Origin: Clostridia bacterium
GTDB lineage: Bacteria > Bacillota_A > Clostridia > Oscillospirales > CAG-272
DNA: 5,696 nucleotides
Direction: 5' to 3'
NCBI GenBank assembly: GCA_017472105.1
Contig: JAFUQY010000295.1
Location: forward strand, 1-5,696
Shown: piece after piece, positions 1 through 5,696 of the stretch
How the letters are laid out: each line of letters begins with the position of its first letter
How positions within the stretch are numbered: position 1 is the first letter of the stretch
Position numbers and translations under genes: made by a program
The notes under the pieces: generated by a model
Database searches by the model: none
What the model was told of the DNA's origin: nothing
Seen by the model: only the letters and a program-made list of their open reading frames with translations

Positions 1-377
1 CCGGCGATGAGGATGAGCCAGTTCATCTCCTCGGTTTCCAGTCCCGCGATGATCTTGTCGTACAGCTTGTTCCGCATTTCCTCATCATGACAGGCGTCTT
101 TTCTGAGATCGTTGAGGAGTTTATGCTCCGCGCCGTCCGTGATCTGCTCGTTCGTGAACTGGAGATTCAACAGATTCTTGCCGAGCGTACCGCCGAGAGC
201 ACCCCGGAAGAGCGCGATAAACTTTTCCAGCTCGATCTCCGGCATCAGTCCCATCGAGACGTCCATTTTCGCGATGATTTCTTTATTGTAATTCACGTAG
301 CATCCGTAGAGCTTGCCCATATTGTTCTTTCCGGGCGCGATTCTCCGGCGGATCTCGTTCAGTTCTTTCTGATTCAT
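1..377 (-). CDS. DUF4317 family protein, N-terminal part (runs off left edge)
   Basis: Reading the minus strand from the ATG at 377-375 gives 125 residues that stay open to the window edge, so only the N-terminal portion is present. The start MNQKELNEIRRRIAPGKNN, then LYGCYVNYNKEII near residues 23-35 and GALGGTLGKNLLNLQF near residues 58-73, match the DUF4317 family as I know it (MNxKELxEIRRR..., YGCYVN, SGTLGKNL). Family members are typically around 400 residues, so roughly two thirds lies outside the window. The function of DUF4317 is unknown. No signal peptide or membrane segment is visible in this part, so it is probably cytoplasmic. The start is well supported: GGAGG lies seven bases upstream and an extended -10 promoter lies about 30 bases upstream. 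It is divergent from the M42 peptidase gene and shares no operon with anything seen here. Confidence 0.85.
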   Translation of the reverse strand, partial: MNQKELNEIRRRIAPGKNNMGKLYGCYVNYNKEIIAKMDVSMGLMPEIELEKFIALFRGALGGTLGKNLLNLQFTNEQITDGAEHKLLNDLRKDACHDEEMRNKLYDKIIAGLETEEMNWLILIA

Positions 378-384
378 GTGTATT

Positions 385-389
385 CCTCC
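385..389 (-). promoter_or_regulatory. Ribosome binding site of the DUF4317 gene
   Basis: On the minus strand GGAGG is followed by seven bases and then the ATG at 377. This strong Shine-Dalgarno site fixes the start codon of the DUF4317 gene. Confidence 0.8.
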
Positions 390-407
390 GTTTTGTCAGT
401 GAATGCA

Positions 408-436
408 ATTATACCACAAGTTTGTGAAGAATTCCA
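408..436 (-). promoter_or_regulatory. Extended -10 promoter of the DUF4317 gene
   Basis: The minus strand shows a perfect TATAAT (plus 408-413) preceded by TGG, which is the TGn extended -10 motif. A poor -35 (TGGAAT, plus 431-436, 3 of 6 matches to TTGACA) sits at 17-base spacing, as expected for a promoter that relies on an extended -10. Transcription would begin near position 400, giving a leader of about 25 bases before the ATG at 377. Confidence 0.65.
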
Positions 437-465
437 GCACCTGACGAAACGTTTTCCGTTATGGA

Positions 466-630
466 TCAATACCACTTCCATCCGGTGCAGTCCGAGCCGA
501 CGGTTTCGTCTCCCGCGAAGTACACCTCGCACGCAAAGTGATATCTGTCAGCATTGTACCACAAACCGACCCGCATTGCAAGCCGCGGAGCCCCTGCGCA
601 CCCGGATAATTTTCGGCAAAATTTCCGCAT
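466..630 (-). CDS. Possible small ORF or gene remnant, 54 residues, unrecognised
   Basis: A minus-strand frame runs from ATG at 630-628 to TGA at 468-466, with an in-frame TAA shortly upstream of the ATG. I do not recognise the product. The last 29 residues (26-54) look coding-like: they include the stretch YHFACEVYFAGDETVG and end in TGWKWY, and most of their codons end in G or C, as in the real genes nearby. The first 25 residues look less convincing. There are four cysteines (5, 11, 34, 48) and no hydrophobic membrane segment. Against it being a functional gene: AGGGA touches the ATG with no spacer, an internal ATG (residue 19) and a TTG (residue 23) also lack ribosome sites, and a promoter-like pair lies inside the frame. 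It could be a small protein, the decayed C-terminus of a larger gene, or chance. Confidence 0.22.
   Translation of the reverse strand: MRKFCRKLSGCAGAPRLAMRVGLWYNADRYHFACEVYFAGDETVGSDCTGWKWY
553..581 (-). promoter_or_regulatory. Possible second minus-strand promoter
   Basis: On the minus strand TTGCAA (plus 576-581) and TACAAT (plus 553-558) are separated by 17 bases, and TGG precedes the -10, giving an extended -10. It points toward the DUF4317 gene and would give a leader of about 170 bases. The -10 block is an 11-of-12 match to the main DUF4317 promoter. It falls inside the doubtful small reading frame, so at most one of the two is likely to be meaningful as drawn. Confidence 0.3.
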
Positions 631-634
631 TCCC

Positions 635-663
635 TTGACTTTGCCGCGTTAATATAGTATAGT
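635..663 (+). promoter_or_regulatory. SigA-type promoter of the M42 peptidase gene
   Basis: TTGACT (635-640) and TATAGT (658-663) are separated by exactly 17 bases, each with one mismatch to consensus. Transcription would begin near 670, leaving a leader of about 28 bases before the ATG at 698. A start at an earlier in-frame ATG at 665 would lie at or before the transcription start, which argues against it. Confidence 0.75.
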
Positions 664-685
664 ATTGGAAGATATCATTCTGAAC

Positions 686-690
686 GGGAG
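686..690 (+). promoter_or_regulatory. Ribosome binding site that selects the ATG at 698
   Basis: GGGAG lies seven bases upstream of the ATG at 698-700. The upstream in-frame ATG at 665 has no such site and adds eleven residues that do not look like family sequence. Confidence 0.7.
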
Positions 691-697
691 TACAATC

Positions 698-1732
698 ATG
701 AAAGAATACACCAATTACGCCGTAGAAAAAGCCATCGAGCTTCTCGCCATCGACAGCCCCACCGGCTACACAAAGGAAGCGGCACAGTGGACGAAATCCG
801 CATTCGAAGCGCTCGGCTTTGACGCAAAGATCACCAACAAGGGCGGCGTCCTCATCGATCTCGGCGGCTCTGACGCGGACAATGCGCTTCTCATCGAGGC
901 TCACATCGACACCCTCGGCGGCATCATCACCGAAATCAAGGGCAACGGACGTCCGAAAATCGCGAACCTCGGCGGTCTCCGTGCGGAAAACACCGAAACC
1001 GAAAACGTCCGCGTTCATACCCGTGACGGCAGAGTCTACGAAGGCACCTACCAGCTCGCAAACGCATCCGCACACGTGAATCTGAACTACGGTTCCACGC
1101 CGCGTAATTTCGCGAATCTCGAAGTCGTCCTTGACGAAGACGTACGCAATGCGGCGGATACCCGTGCGCTCGGCATCGAGGTCGGCGATTTCGTATGCTT
1201 CGAGCCCCGCACCAAGGTCACCGCAAACGGTTACATCAAGAGCCGTTTCCTCGACGACAAGCTGTCCGTGGGCATCATTCTCGCTTTCGCAAAATACCTC
1301 GCTGACAACAAAATCACGCCCAAGAGACGCCTTTACGTACACATCACCGTCTACGAAGAAATCGGTCACGGCGGTTCCGCATCCGTTCCGGCAGGGGTCA
1401 CCGAAGGTCTCGCAATCGACATGGGCTGTGTCGGCGACGGTCTCTCCTGCACCGAAAAGATGGTTTCCATCTGCGTGAAGGATGCCGGCGGTCCCTACAA
1501 CTACGACATGGTCACCGGACTCATCGAAGCGGCGAAGAAGGAAGGTGCTGACTACGCAGTGGATGCCTACAACTCCTACGGCTCCGACGTGGAAGCAACC
1601 CTGCGCGGCGGCTGGGATATCCGTCACGGTCTGATCGGTCCCGGCGTTTATGCAAGCCACGGCTACGAACGTTCCCACATCGACGGCGTGGAAAATACGC
1701 TCAAGGTGCTCAAGGGATACGTCGGTGTGTAA
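698..1732 (+). CDS. M42 family metallopeptidase (glutamyl/deblocking aminopeptidase-like)
   Basis: This encodes a 344-residue cytoplasmic protein, the usual length for peptidase family M42, whose members are co-catalytic two-metal aminopeptidases that often form TET dodecamers and trim peptides. The metal and catalytic positions are recognisable: EAHIDT (H69, D71), the DDK motif in SRFLDDKLS (D186/D187, bridging metal), the EE pair in VYEEIGHGG (E220 base, E221 ligand), IDMG (D241), and a C-terminal histidine in ASHGYERSH (H321, possibly H327). The insert at about residues 85-175 corresponds to the PDZ-like dimerisation domain of M42 enzymes. There is no signal peptide. The family is clear, but substrate preference cannot be read from sequence. 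Family members have also been annotated as endoglucanase/cellulase M, so an automatic label of that kind should not be taken as cellulase activity. The gene has its own promoter and terminator, so it is monocistronic and unlinked to the methionine operon downstream. Confidence 0.9.
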   Translation: MKEYTNYAVEKAIELLAIDSPTGYTKEAAQWTKSAFEALGFDAKITNKGGVLIDLGGSDADNALLIEAHIDTLGGIITEIKGNGRPKIANLGGLRAENTETENVRVHTRDGRVYEGTYQLANASAHVNLNYGSTPRNFANLEVVLDEDVRNAADTRALGIEVGDFVCFEPRTKVTANGYIKSRFLDDKLSVGIILAFAKYLADNKITPKRRLYVHITVYEEIGHGGSASVPAGVTEGLAIDMGCVGDGLSCTEKMVSICVKDAGGPYNYDMVTGLIEAAKKEGADYAVDAYNSYGSDVEATLRGGWDIRHGLIGPGVYASHGYERSHIDGVENTLKVLKGYVGV

Positions 1733-1765
1733 TGCATAATTCAGAATGCAGAATGTATAATGCAT
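1731..1765. repeat. Five tandem heptamers, consensus AATGCAT
   Basis: Five contiguous 7-bp units start at 1731, 1738, 1745, 1752 and 1759. Units 1 and 5 are identical (AATGCAT), units 3 and 4 differ from them by one base, and unit 2 by two. As a result the 10-mer TAATGCATAA occurs exactly twice, at 1730-1739 and 1758-1767. The peptidase stop codon TAA (1730-1732) overlaps the first unit, so the repeat begins exactly at the end of the gene. ATGCAT is itself palindromic. The tract lies upstream of the terminator hairpin and would be transcribed into the 3' untranslated region. Confidence 0.75.
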
Positions 1766-1781
1766 AAGTTTCATGAAATTT

Positions 1782-1811
1782 CGGGAGATGCTCGCGTATC
1801 TTCCGTTTTTT
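1782..1811 (+). terminator. Rho-independent terminator after the M42 peptidase gene
   Basis: A ten-base-pair stem (1782-1791 with 1796-1805, two of the pairs being G-U) closes a TCGC tetraloop and is followed at once by six T residues (1806-1811). It lies 50 bases past the peptidase stop and upstream of the metF promoter, so it ends the peptidase transcript and is not an attenuator for the methionine genes. Confidence 0.85.
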
Positions 1812-1834
1812 CATGTTTATTTACGTCAAAACCC

Positions 1835-1863
1835 TTGATTTTACATATATTCCGTATTATAAT
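1835..1863 (+). promoter_or_regulatory. SigA-type promoter of the metF-metH operon
   Basis: TTGATT (1835-1840) and a perfect TATAAT (1858-1863) are 17 bases apart in AT-rich DNA. Transcription would start near 1870, leaving a leader of only about 28 bases before metF. That is too short for a SAM (S-box), T-box or cobalamin riboswitch, so any control of this promoter must come from a DNA-binding regulator or a mechanism not visible here. I found no clear operator palindrome across it. Confidence 0.8.
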
Positions 1864-1897
1864 ATAGGGTAAATTTTTTCACACCGGATGTATAATT

Positions 1898-2773
1898 ATG
1901 AAATTATCTGAACTCTTGAAGCAGGACAGAATGTCCCTTTCGTTTGAAGTATTCCCGCCGAAGACGGACACTGCGTTTACCTCCGTGAAGGAAGCAACCG
2001 AAGAAATCGCGCGGCTGAATCCGTCGTTTGTCAGCGTTACCTACGGAGCCGGCGGCGGAACGAGCAGATACACACTGGATATCGCAAAAAACATCAAACA
2101 GACCTACGGCGTGCCGACTCTGGCGCATCTGACCTGCGTTTCCTCGACCCGTGAGACCGTACATCAGCGCATCGAAGACATGAAGAACGCCGGCATCGAG
2201 AACGTGATGGCACTGCGCGGCGACCTGACTCCCGAGCTGGAAAACGCCGACCGCAGTCAGTGGACGTACCACCATGCCGTGGATCTGGTGCGGGAGCTGA
2301 AGGAATCGGATGCGGATTTCTGCATCGGCGGCGCATGCTACCCGGAAATCCATCCGGAAAGCGCGAATCAGAAGGAAGACATCCTTTATCTGAAGGAAAA
2401 AGTGGACGCGGGATGCGAATTTCTGACCACGCAGATGTTTTTCGACAACAATCTTCTCTACAACTTCCTCTACAAAATCCGCGAAGCGGGCATCACCGTT
2501 CCCGTCATCCCCGGCATCATGCCGATCACCAACGCCAAGCAGGTCGAACGCGCGATCAAGCTGTCCGGATCGTTCATGCCCCAGCGGTTCAAGTCCCTCG
2601 TGGACAAATACGGCTCAAGTCCCGAGGCAATGAAGCAGGCGGGCATCGTCTACGCGCTCGACCAGATCATCGACCTGTACGCAAACGGCATCAAAAACGT
2701 CCACGTTTACTCCATGAACAAGCCGGACGTCGCGGAAAAGATCCAGTCGAATCTTTCGGAAATCATCAGATGA
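1898..2773 (+). CDS. metF: Methylenetetrahydrofolate reductase MetF
   Basis: The 291-residue product is a complete MTHFR, close in length to E. coli MetF. This flavoprotein reduces 5,10-methylene-THF to 5-methyl-THF, the methyl donor for MetH. The hallmarks run in order: SFEVFPPK (residues 15-22, with E17 as the equivalent of the catalytic glutamate), VTYGAGGGTSR (47-57), AHLTC (76-80), NVMALRGD (102-109, with the folate-contacting D109), GGACYPEIHPES (144-155), TQMFFDN (178-184) and PGIMPI (205-210). It is a single TIM-barrel domain without the SAM-binding regulatory domain of eukaryotic enzymes. The ATG at 1898 has only a weak ribosome site (GGAT, 1886-1889). It is the first gene after the promoter at 1835-1863 and its TGA overlaps the next start. 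No metV-like partner, as found in many acetogens, lies in the visible operon, so the electron donor cannot be inferred. Confidence 0.95.
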   Translation: MKLSELLKQDRMSLSFEVFPPKTDTAFTSVKEATEEIARLNPSFVSVTYGAGGGTSRYTLDIAKNIKQTYGVPTLAHLTCVSSTRETVHQRIEDMKNAGIENVMALRGDLTPELENADRSQWTYHHAVDLVRELKESDADFCIGGACYPEIHPESANQKEDILYLKEKVDAGCEFLTTQMFFDNNLLYNFLYKIREAGITVPVIPGIMPITNAKQVERAIKLSGSFMPQRFKSLVDKYGSSPEAMKQAGIVYALDQIIDLYANGIKNVHVYSMNKPDVAEKIQSNLSEIIR

Positions 2774-3357
2774 ATGTAAAGCTGTATCCCGCCGATGCCA
2801 TACTGCCCGCTGACCGGCGCGAAATCCTGCGGTATGCCCGTGCCGGAGACGCCGGAGAACGCGAAAACAGCCTGCTCACCGAATGTCTCGCGGATCTTCT
2901 GCCGCATCTCACGTACCGGGTTGCGTGGGCGGAGTATCCTGTCACCATCAACGGCAGTCACCTCAATCTCGGATTCACAGAGACGGATTCGGCGGATCTC
3001 GCGAAAAATCTCCGTGACTGCCCGCGCATCGTGCTTTTTGCCGCCACCATCGGATTTGCCCCGGACAGACTGGCGCAGAAATACAGCCGGATCTCGCCGG
3101 TGAAGGCACTGTTCCTCGAATCCATCGGAAACGAGCGGATCGAAGCCCTCTGCGATCTGTTCTGTGCGGAATTTCCCGGTGCGCGTCCGCGATTCAGTCC
3201 CGGCTACGGCGATCTTTCGCTTGATTTACAGCGGGAAATCCTTGCCTCCCTCGACTGTCCGCGGAAAATCGGGCTGACGCTGAACGAAAGTCTGCTTCTC
3301 TCGCCGTCCAAATCGGTCACGGCAATCATGGGAGTGCAGAATCACACGAAGGAATGA
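2770..3357 (+). CDS. Stand-alone methionine synthase reactivation domain protein
   Basis: The 195-residue product matches the MetH activation (Met_synt_B12) domain encoded as its own gene, as in Thermotoga maritima TM0269. The SAM-binding signature RFSPGYGD (residues 141-148) corresponds to RxxxGY in E. coli MetH. Other family-like stretches are LFAATIG (89-95), ALFLESIGNE (113-122) and LTLNESLLLSPSKSVTAIMGV (169-189), the last resembling the conserved C-terminal strand and helix of the domain. The expected role is to bind SAM and help reductive remethylation of inactive cob(II)alamin on MetH, with an electron donor such as a flavodoxin or ferredoxin not seen here. The start ATG shares bases with the metF stop (ATGA, 2770-2773) and has no strong ribosome site, implying translational coupling. 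The first ~45 residues are less conserved and I cannot place them in detail. The product is cytoplasmic. Confidence 0.85.
   Translation: MNVKLYPADAILPADRREILRYARAGDAGERENSLLTECLADLLPHLTYRVAWAEYPVTINGSHLNLGFTETDSADLAKNLRDCPRIVLFAATIGFAPDRLAQKYSRISPVKALFLESIGNERIEALCDLFCAEFPGARPRFSPGYGDLSLDLQREILASLDCPRKIGLTLNESLLLSPSKSVTAIMGVQNHTKE
3349..3353 (+). promoter_or_regulatory. Ribosome binding site of metH
   Basis: AAGGA lies seven bases before the metH ATG at 3361, within the last codons of the preceding gene, whose TGA is at 3355-3357. Confidence 0.7.
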
Positions 3358-3360
3358 TTT

Positions 3361-5696
3361 ATGAAACTTCTTGAATATATCGAAAACAATATTCTTGTCT
3401 TTGACGGCGGGATGGGGACGCTTCTGCAAAAGGAAGGTCTGAAACCCGGAGAACTGCCGGAGACGTGGAACATGACCCGCCCGGATGTGCTGGTGAAAAT
3501 CCACGGGGACTATTTCTCATCCGGTGCGAATGTGGCGACCACGAACACCTTCGGCGCGAATTCCCTGAAATTTTCACCCGAAGAGCTGGATGACATCGTG
3601 CGCTGTGCCGTCGGCAATGTCCGCGCTGCAATTGCGGCATCCGATGCACCGCAGGCGAAGTTTGCCGCGCTCGATATCGGACCCACCGGACGGATGCTCA
3701 AGCCCCTCGGTGACTTCGATTTCGAGGACGCGGTCGCAGTTTTCGCCGAAACCGTGAAGCTCGGCGTGAAGTACGGCGCGGATTTCATCCTCATCGAGAC
3801 CATGAACGACAGCTATGAGACGAAAGCCGCACTCCTTGCCGCGAAGGAAAACAGCACGCTTCCCGTGTTCGTCACCAACGCATACGGCGAGGACGGCAAG
3901 CTCATGACCGGTGCAAATCCCGCGGCGATGACGGCACTTCTCGAGGGTATGGGCGCGGACGTGATCGGCGTCAACTGCTCCCTCGGCCCGAAGCAGCTCA
4001 CTCCCATCGCGGATGAATACCTGCGCAACGCGTCCGTTCCCGTCATGGTTCAGCCGAACGCGGGACTTCCCCATGTTTCAGCAGACTCAGGGGAAACCGT
4101 GTACGACGTGACGCCCGAAGAGTTTGCCGATGCCTGCGCCGCGATGGTTTCGTCCGGTGTGCGCGTGATCGGCGGATGCTGCGGCACGACTCCGGACTAC
4201 ATCCGCGCAGTCAGCGATAGAATCCGCAAAATCGCACCCGTTCCCGTGACAGAGAAGCACCGCACCGTGGTTTCGTCCTACACCCACGCAGTTCAGTTTG
4301 GCGAAAATCCCATCCTCATCGGCGAGCGGATCAATCCGACGGGCAAAAAGCGCTTCAAGCAGGCACTTGCCGAGCACGACATCGGTTATATATTAAATGA
4401 AGGAATTTCGCAGGCGGAAAAGGGTGTGCACATCCTCGACGTCAACGTGGGTCTGCCCGAGATTGACGAATGCGCGATGCTCACCGAAGCCGTCACGGAG
4501 CTTCAGGCGGTCACCGATCTGCCGCTTCAGATTGACACCGCCGACCCTGCCGCGATGGAATCCGCACTCAGACGATACAACGGCAAGGCGATGATTAACT
4601 CCGTCAACGGCAAGGCGGAAAGCATGGCGGCAATCTTCCCGCTGATGAAGAAATACGGCGGCGTCGCGGTTGCCCTGACCCTTGACGAGGACGGAATCCC
4701 CGAAAACGTCGAAGGCCGCGTCGCGATTGCCGAAAAAATCCTCCGTGAAGCCGAAAAATACGGCATTTCCAAGGACGATATCATCTTTGACACCCTCGCC
4801 ATGACGATCAGTGCATCCGCAGAGTCCGCTCTGACGACGGTGAAAGCCCTGCACGAAATCCGTCACCGGCTGGGATGTCACACCTCGCTCGGCGTATCGA
4901 ATATCTCCTTCGGTCTGCCCCAGCGCGATTTCATCAACTCGACGTTCTTCGCGATGGCACTGGAGCAGGGTCTCTCCGCGGCGATTCTCAATCCCTACTC
5001 CGGCGACATGATGAAGACCTACTACGCCTACCGTGCGCTCCATGCCCTGGACGAAAACTGCGCGGAATATATTGATTTTGCCTCAAACTTCGTTCCCGCG
5101 CAGTCAAATCCGGTCAATGCCCCGAAAACGGAAACGAAGCCGGATGCAAGTGCCGACCAAACCGCGTCGGAATTGCAGAAGGCGATCGAAAAGGGACTCC
5201 GCGAACAGGCTGCCGCTCTGACCGGTGCACTTCTCGCATCCGTCCCGCCGCTTGACGTCGTTCAGCAGGAGATCATTCCCGCACTGGACACCGTCGGCCG
5301 CGGATTTGAAGCGAAAACCGTGTACCTGCCCCAGCTTCTGATGAGCGCGGAGGCAGCAAAAGCCGCGTTCGAAAAAATCAAGGAAAAGCTGGCAGGCACG
5401 TCGTCCTCTGCGATCCGTTCACCGTTCGTGATTGCGACCGTCAAAGGCGACATCCACGACATCGGCAAGAACATCGTGAAGCTGATTCTGGAAAACTACG
5501 GCTTCGCGGTCTCCGATCTCGGACGTGACGTCGCGCCGGAAACGATTGCGGAGGAAGTGATCCGTCTGCATGCCCCGTTCGCCGGTCTGAGCGCGCTGAT
5601 GACAACGACCGTCCCTGCCATGGAAGAGACCGTGAAGCTCCTGCGCGAGAAAGCTCCGTGGTGCAGAATCGTCGTGGGCGGTGCCGTCCTGACCGA
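3361..5696 (+). CDS. metH: Cobalamin-dependent methionine synthase MetH, incomplete at right edge
   Basis: The frame is open from ATG 3361 to the window end, giving 778 codons plus two bases. The homocysteine-methyltransferase barrel (about 1-290) begins with FDGGMGTLLQ and has the zinc-binding cysteines C206 (GVNCS) and C273/C274 (GGCCGTTP). The pterin-binding barrel (about 316-570) begins LIGERINPTGKK and includes DVNVGLP, SNISFGLP and NPYSGDM. A Pro/Ala/Thr-rich linker (about 578-603) leads to the cobalamin cap (about 604-685, with GRGFEAKTVYLPQLL). The cobalamin-binding domain starts near 689 and carries the DxHxxG motif as DIHDIG (697-702), with H699 the expected lower cobalt ligand, then GLSALMTTT and VVGGAVL at the edge. 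It catalyses methyl transfer from 5-methyl-THF through cobalamin to homocysteine. The adjacent separate activation protein suggests this MetH lacks a fused activation domain and ends soon after the window, at around 800 residues as in T. maritima. That end is not visible. Confidence 0.95.
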   Translation, partial: MKLLEYIENNILVFDGGMGTLLQKEGLKPGELPETWNMTRPDVLVKIHGDYFSSGANVATTNTFGANSLKFSPEELDDIVRCAVGNVRAAIAASDAPQAKFAALDIGPTGRMLKPLGDFDFEDAVAVFAETVKLGVKYGADFILIETMNDSYETKAALLAAKENSTLPVFVTNAYGEDGKLMTGANPAAMTALLEGMGADVIGVNCSLGPKQLTPIADEYLRNASVPVMVQPNAGLPHVSADSGETVYDVTPEEFADACAAMVSSGVRVIGGCCGTTPDYIRAVSDRIRKIAPVPVTEKHRTVVSSYTHAVQFGENPILIGERINPTGKKRFKQALAEHDIGYILNEGISQAEKGVHILDVNVGLPEIDECAMLTEAVTELQAVTDLPLQIDTADPAAMESALRRYNGKAMINSVNGKAESMAAIFPLMKKYGGVAVALTLDEDGIPENVEGRVAIAEKILREAEKYGISKDDIIFDTLAMTISASAESALTTVKALHEIRHRLGCHTSLGVSNISFGLPQRDFINSTFFAMALEQGLSAAILNPYSGDMMKTYYAYRALHALDENCAEYIDFASNFVPAQSNPVNAPKTETKPDASADQTASELQKAIEKGLREQAAALTGALLASVPPLDVVQQEIIPALDTVGRGFEAKTVYLPQLLMSAEAAKAAFEKIKEKLAGTSSSAIRSPFVIATVKGDIHDIGKNIVKLILENYGFAVSDLGRDVAPETIAEEVIRLHAPFAGLSALMTTTVPAMEETVKLLREKAPWCRIVVGGAVLT

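Larger units (their letters stand above)
378..697. other. Divergent intergenic region between the DUF4317 and M42 peptidase genes
   Basis: About 320 bases separate the two outward start codons. The region contains the DUF4317 promoter at its left end, the peptidase promoter at its right end, a near-duplicate of the DUF4317 -10 block at 553-564, and a doubtful 54-codon minus-strand reading frame (466-630). I found no convincing intrinsic terminator, RNA gene or mobile-element end. An 8-bp palindrome AAACGTTT at 448-455 is too short to interpret. Confidence 0.6.

Noticed and set aside
87..638. A 183-codon plus-strand open frame across the DUF4317 gene and the intergenic region
   Set aside because: It overlaps the well-supported DUF4317 gene on the other strand, lacks a ribosome site, and runs through that gene's promoter. 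It is a shadow of antisense coding sequence.
665..697. Alternative upstream start for the M42 peptidase
   Set aside because: It coincides with the predicted transcription start, has no ribosome site, and adds eleven residues unlike the family. GGGAG points to the ATG at 698.
548..1774. A 408-codon open frame on the minus strand opposite the M42 peptidase gene
   Set aside because: It is a shadow produced by the strong GC bias at third codon positions of the peptidase gene. Its product resembles no family, its start lies in the heptad repeat, and the plus-strand product has all the M42 metal-binding residues and a proper promoter and ribosome site.
1769..1778. TTTCATGAAA palindrome between the heptad repeat and the terminator
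   Set aside because: It is a single 10-bp palindrome in AT-rich DNA with no second copy and no association with the promoter, so there is no basis for calling it an operator.
2260..2769. N-terminal extension of the activation-domain protein reaching back into metF
   Set aside because: The frame is open but its translation inside metF is Arg/His/Gly-rich shadow sequence. The family-like protein starts at the ATG overlapping the metF stop at 2770.
3574..4074. Several long minus-strand open frames opposite metH (also 4393-5043 and others)
   Set aside because: MetH on the plus strand is uninterrupted with all catalytic motifs. The antisense frames overlap one another and have no recognisable product or start signals.
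4384..4402. A small AT-rich island with rare codons inside metH, resembling a -10 element
   Set aside because: It encodes the conserved family stretch GYILNEG in frame and has no matching -35, so it is ordinary coding sequence.

Overview
The window looks like a chromosomal segment from a Gram-positive anaerobe of the class Clostridia, probably a gut Oscillospiraceae/Ruminococcaceae-like lineage. This is an inference. It rests on a DUF4317 gene (a family found mostly in Clostridia), GC-rich third codon positions in the genes set against AT-rich intergenic DNA, SigA-type promoters with 17-base spacers, GGAGG-like ribosome sites, and a methionine synthase whose reactivation domain is a separate gene, as described in Thermotoga and many Clostridia.

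Left part (1-697): the minus strand carries the N-terminal 125 residues of a DUF4317 protein, with a strong Shine-Dalgarno site and an extended -10 promoter. It is divergent from the next gene. The ~320-base gap between the two start codons holds both outward promoters, a second copy of the DUF4317 -10 block, and a weak 54-codon minus-strand reading frame that may be a small gene or a gene remnant.

Middle (635-1811): a monocistronic M42-family metallopeptidase has its own promoter (TTGACT-17-TATAGT). Five tandem copies of a 7-bp unit start in its stop codon, and a clear intrinsic terminator follows.

Right part (1835-5696): a consensus-like promoter (TTGATT-17-TATAAT) drives a compact methionine operon. 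The first gene is metF (methylenetetrahydrofolate reductase). Its stop overlaps, as ATGA, the start of a 195-residue protein that matches the SAM-binding reactivation domain of cobalamin-dependent methionine synthase. Three bases later metH begins and runs off the right edge within its cobalamin-binding domain. MetF makes 5-methyl-THF. MetH transfers the methyl group through cobalamin to homocysteine. The separate activation protein would reductively remethylate cob(II)alamin with SAM when the cofactor oxidises. No SAM, T-box or cobalamin riboswitch fits between the metF promoter and its start.

I see no mobile element, CRISPR array, tRNA/rRNA or obviously novel system. The observations most worth a second look are the heptad repeat at the peptidase 3' end, the duplicated promoter-like block, the small reading frame, and the split MetH architecture.
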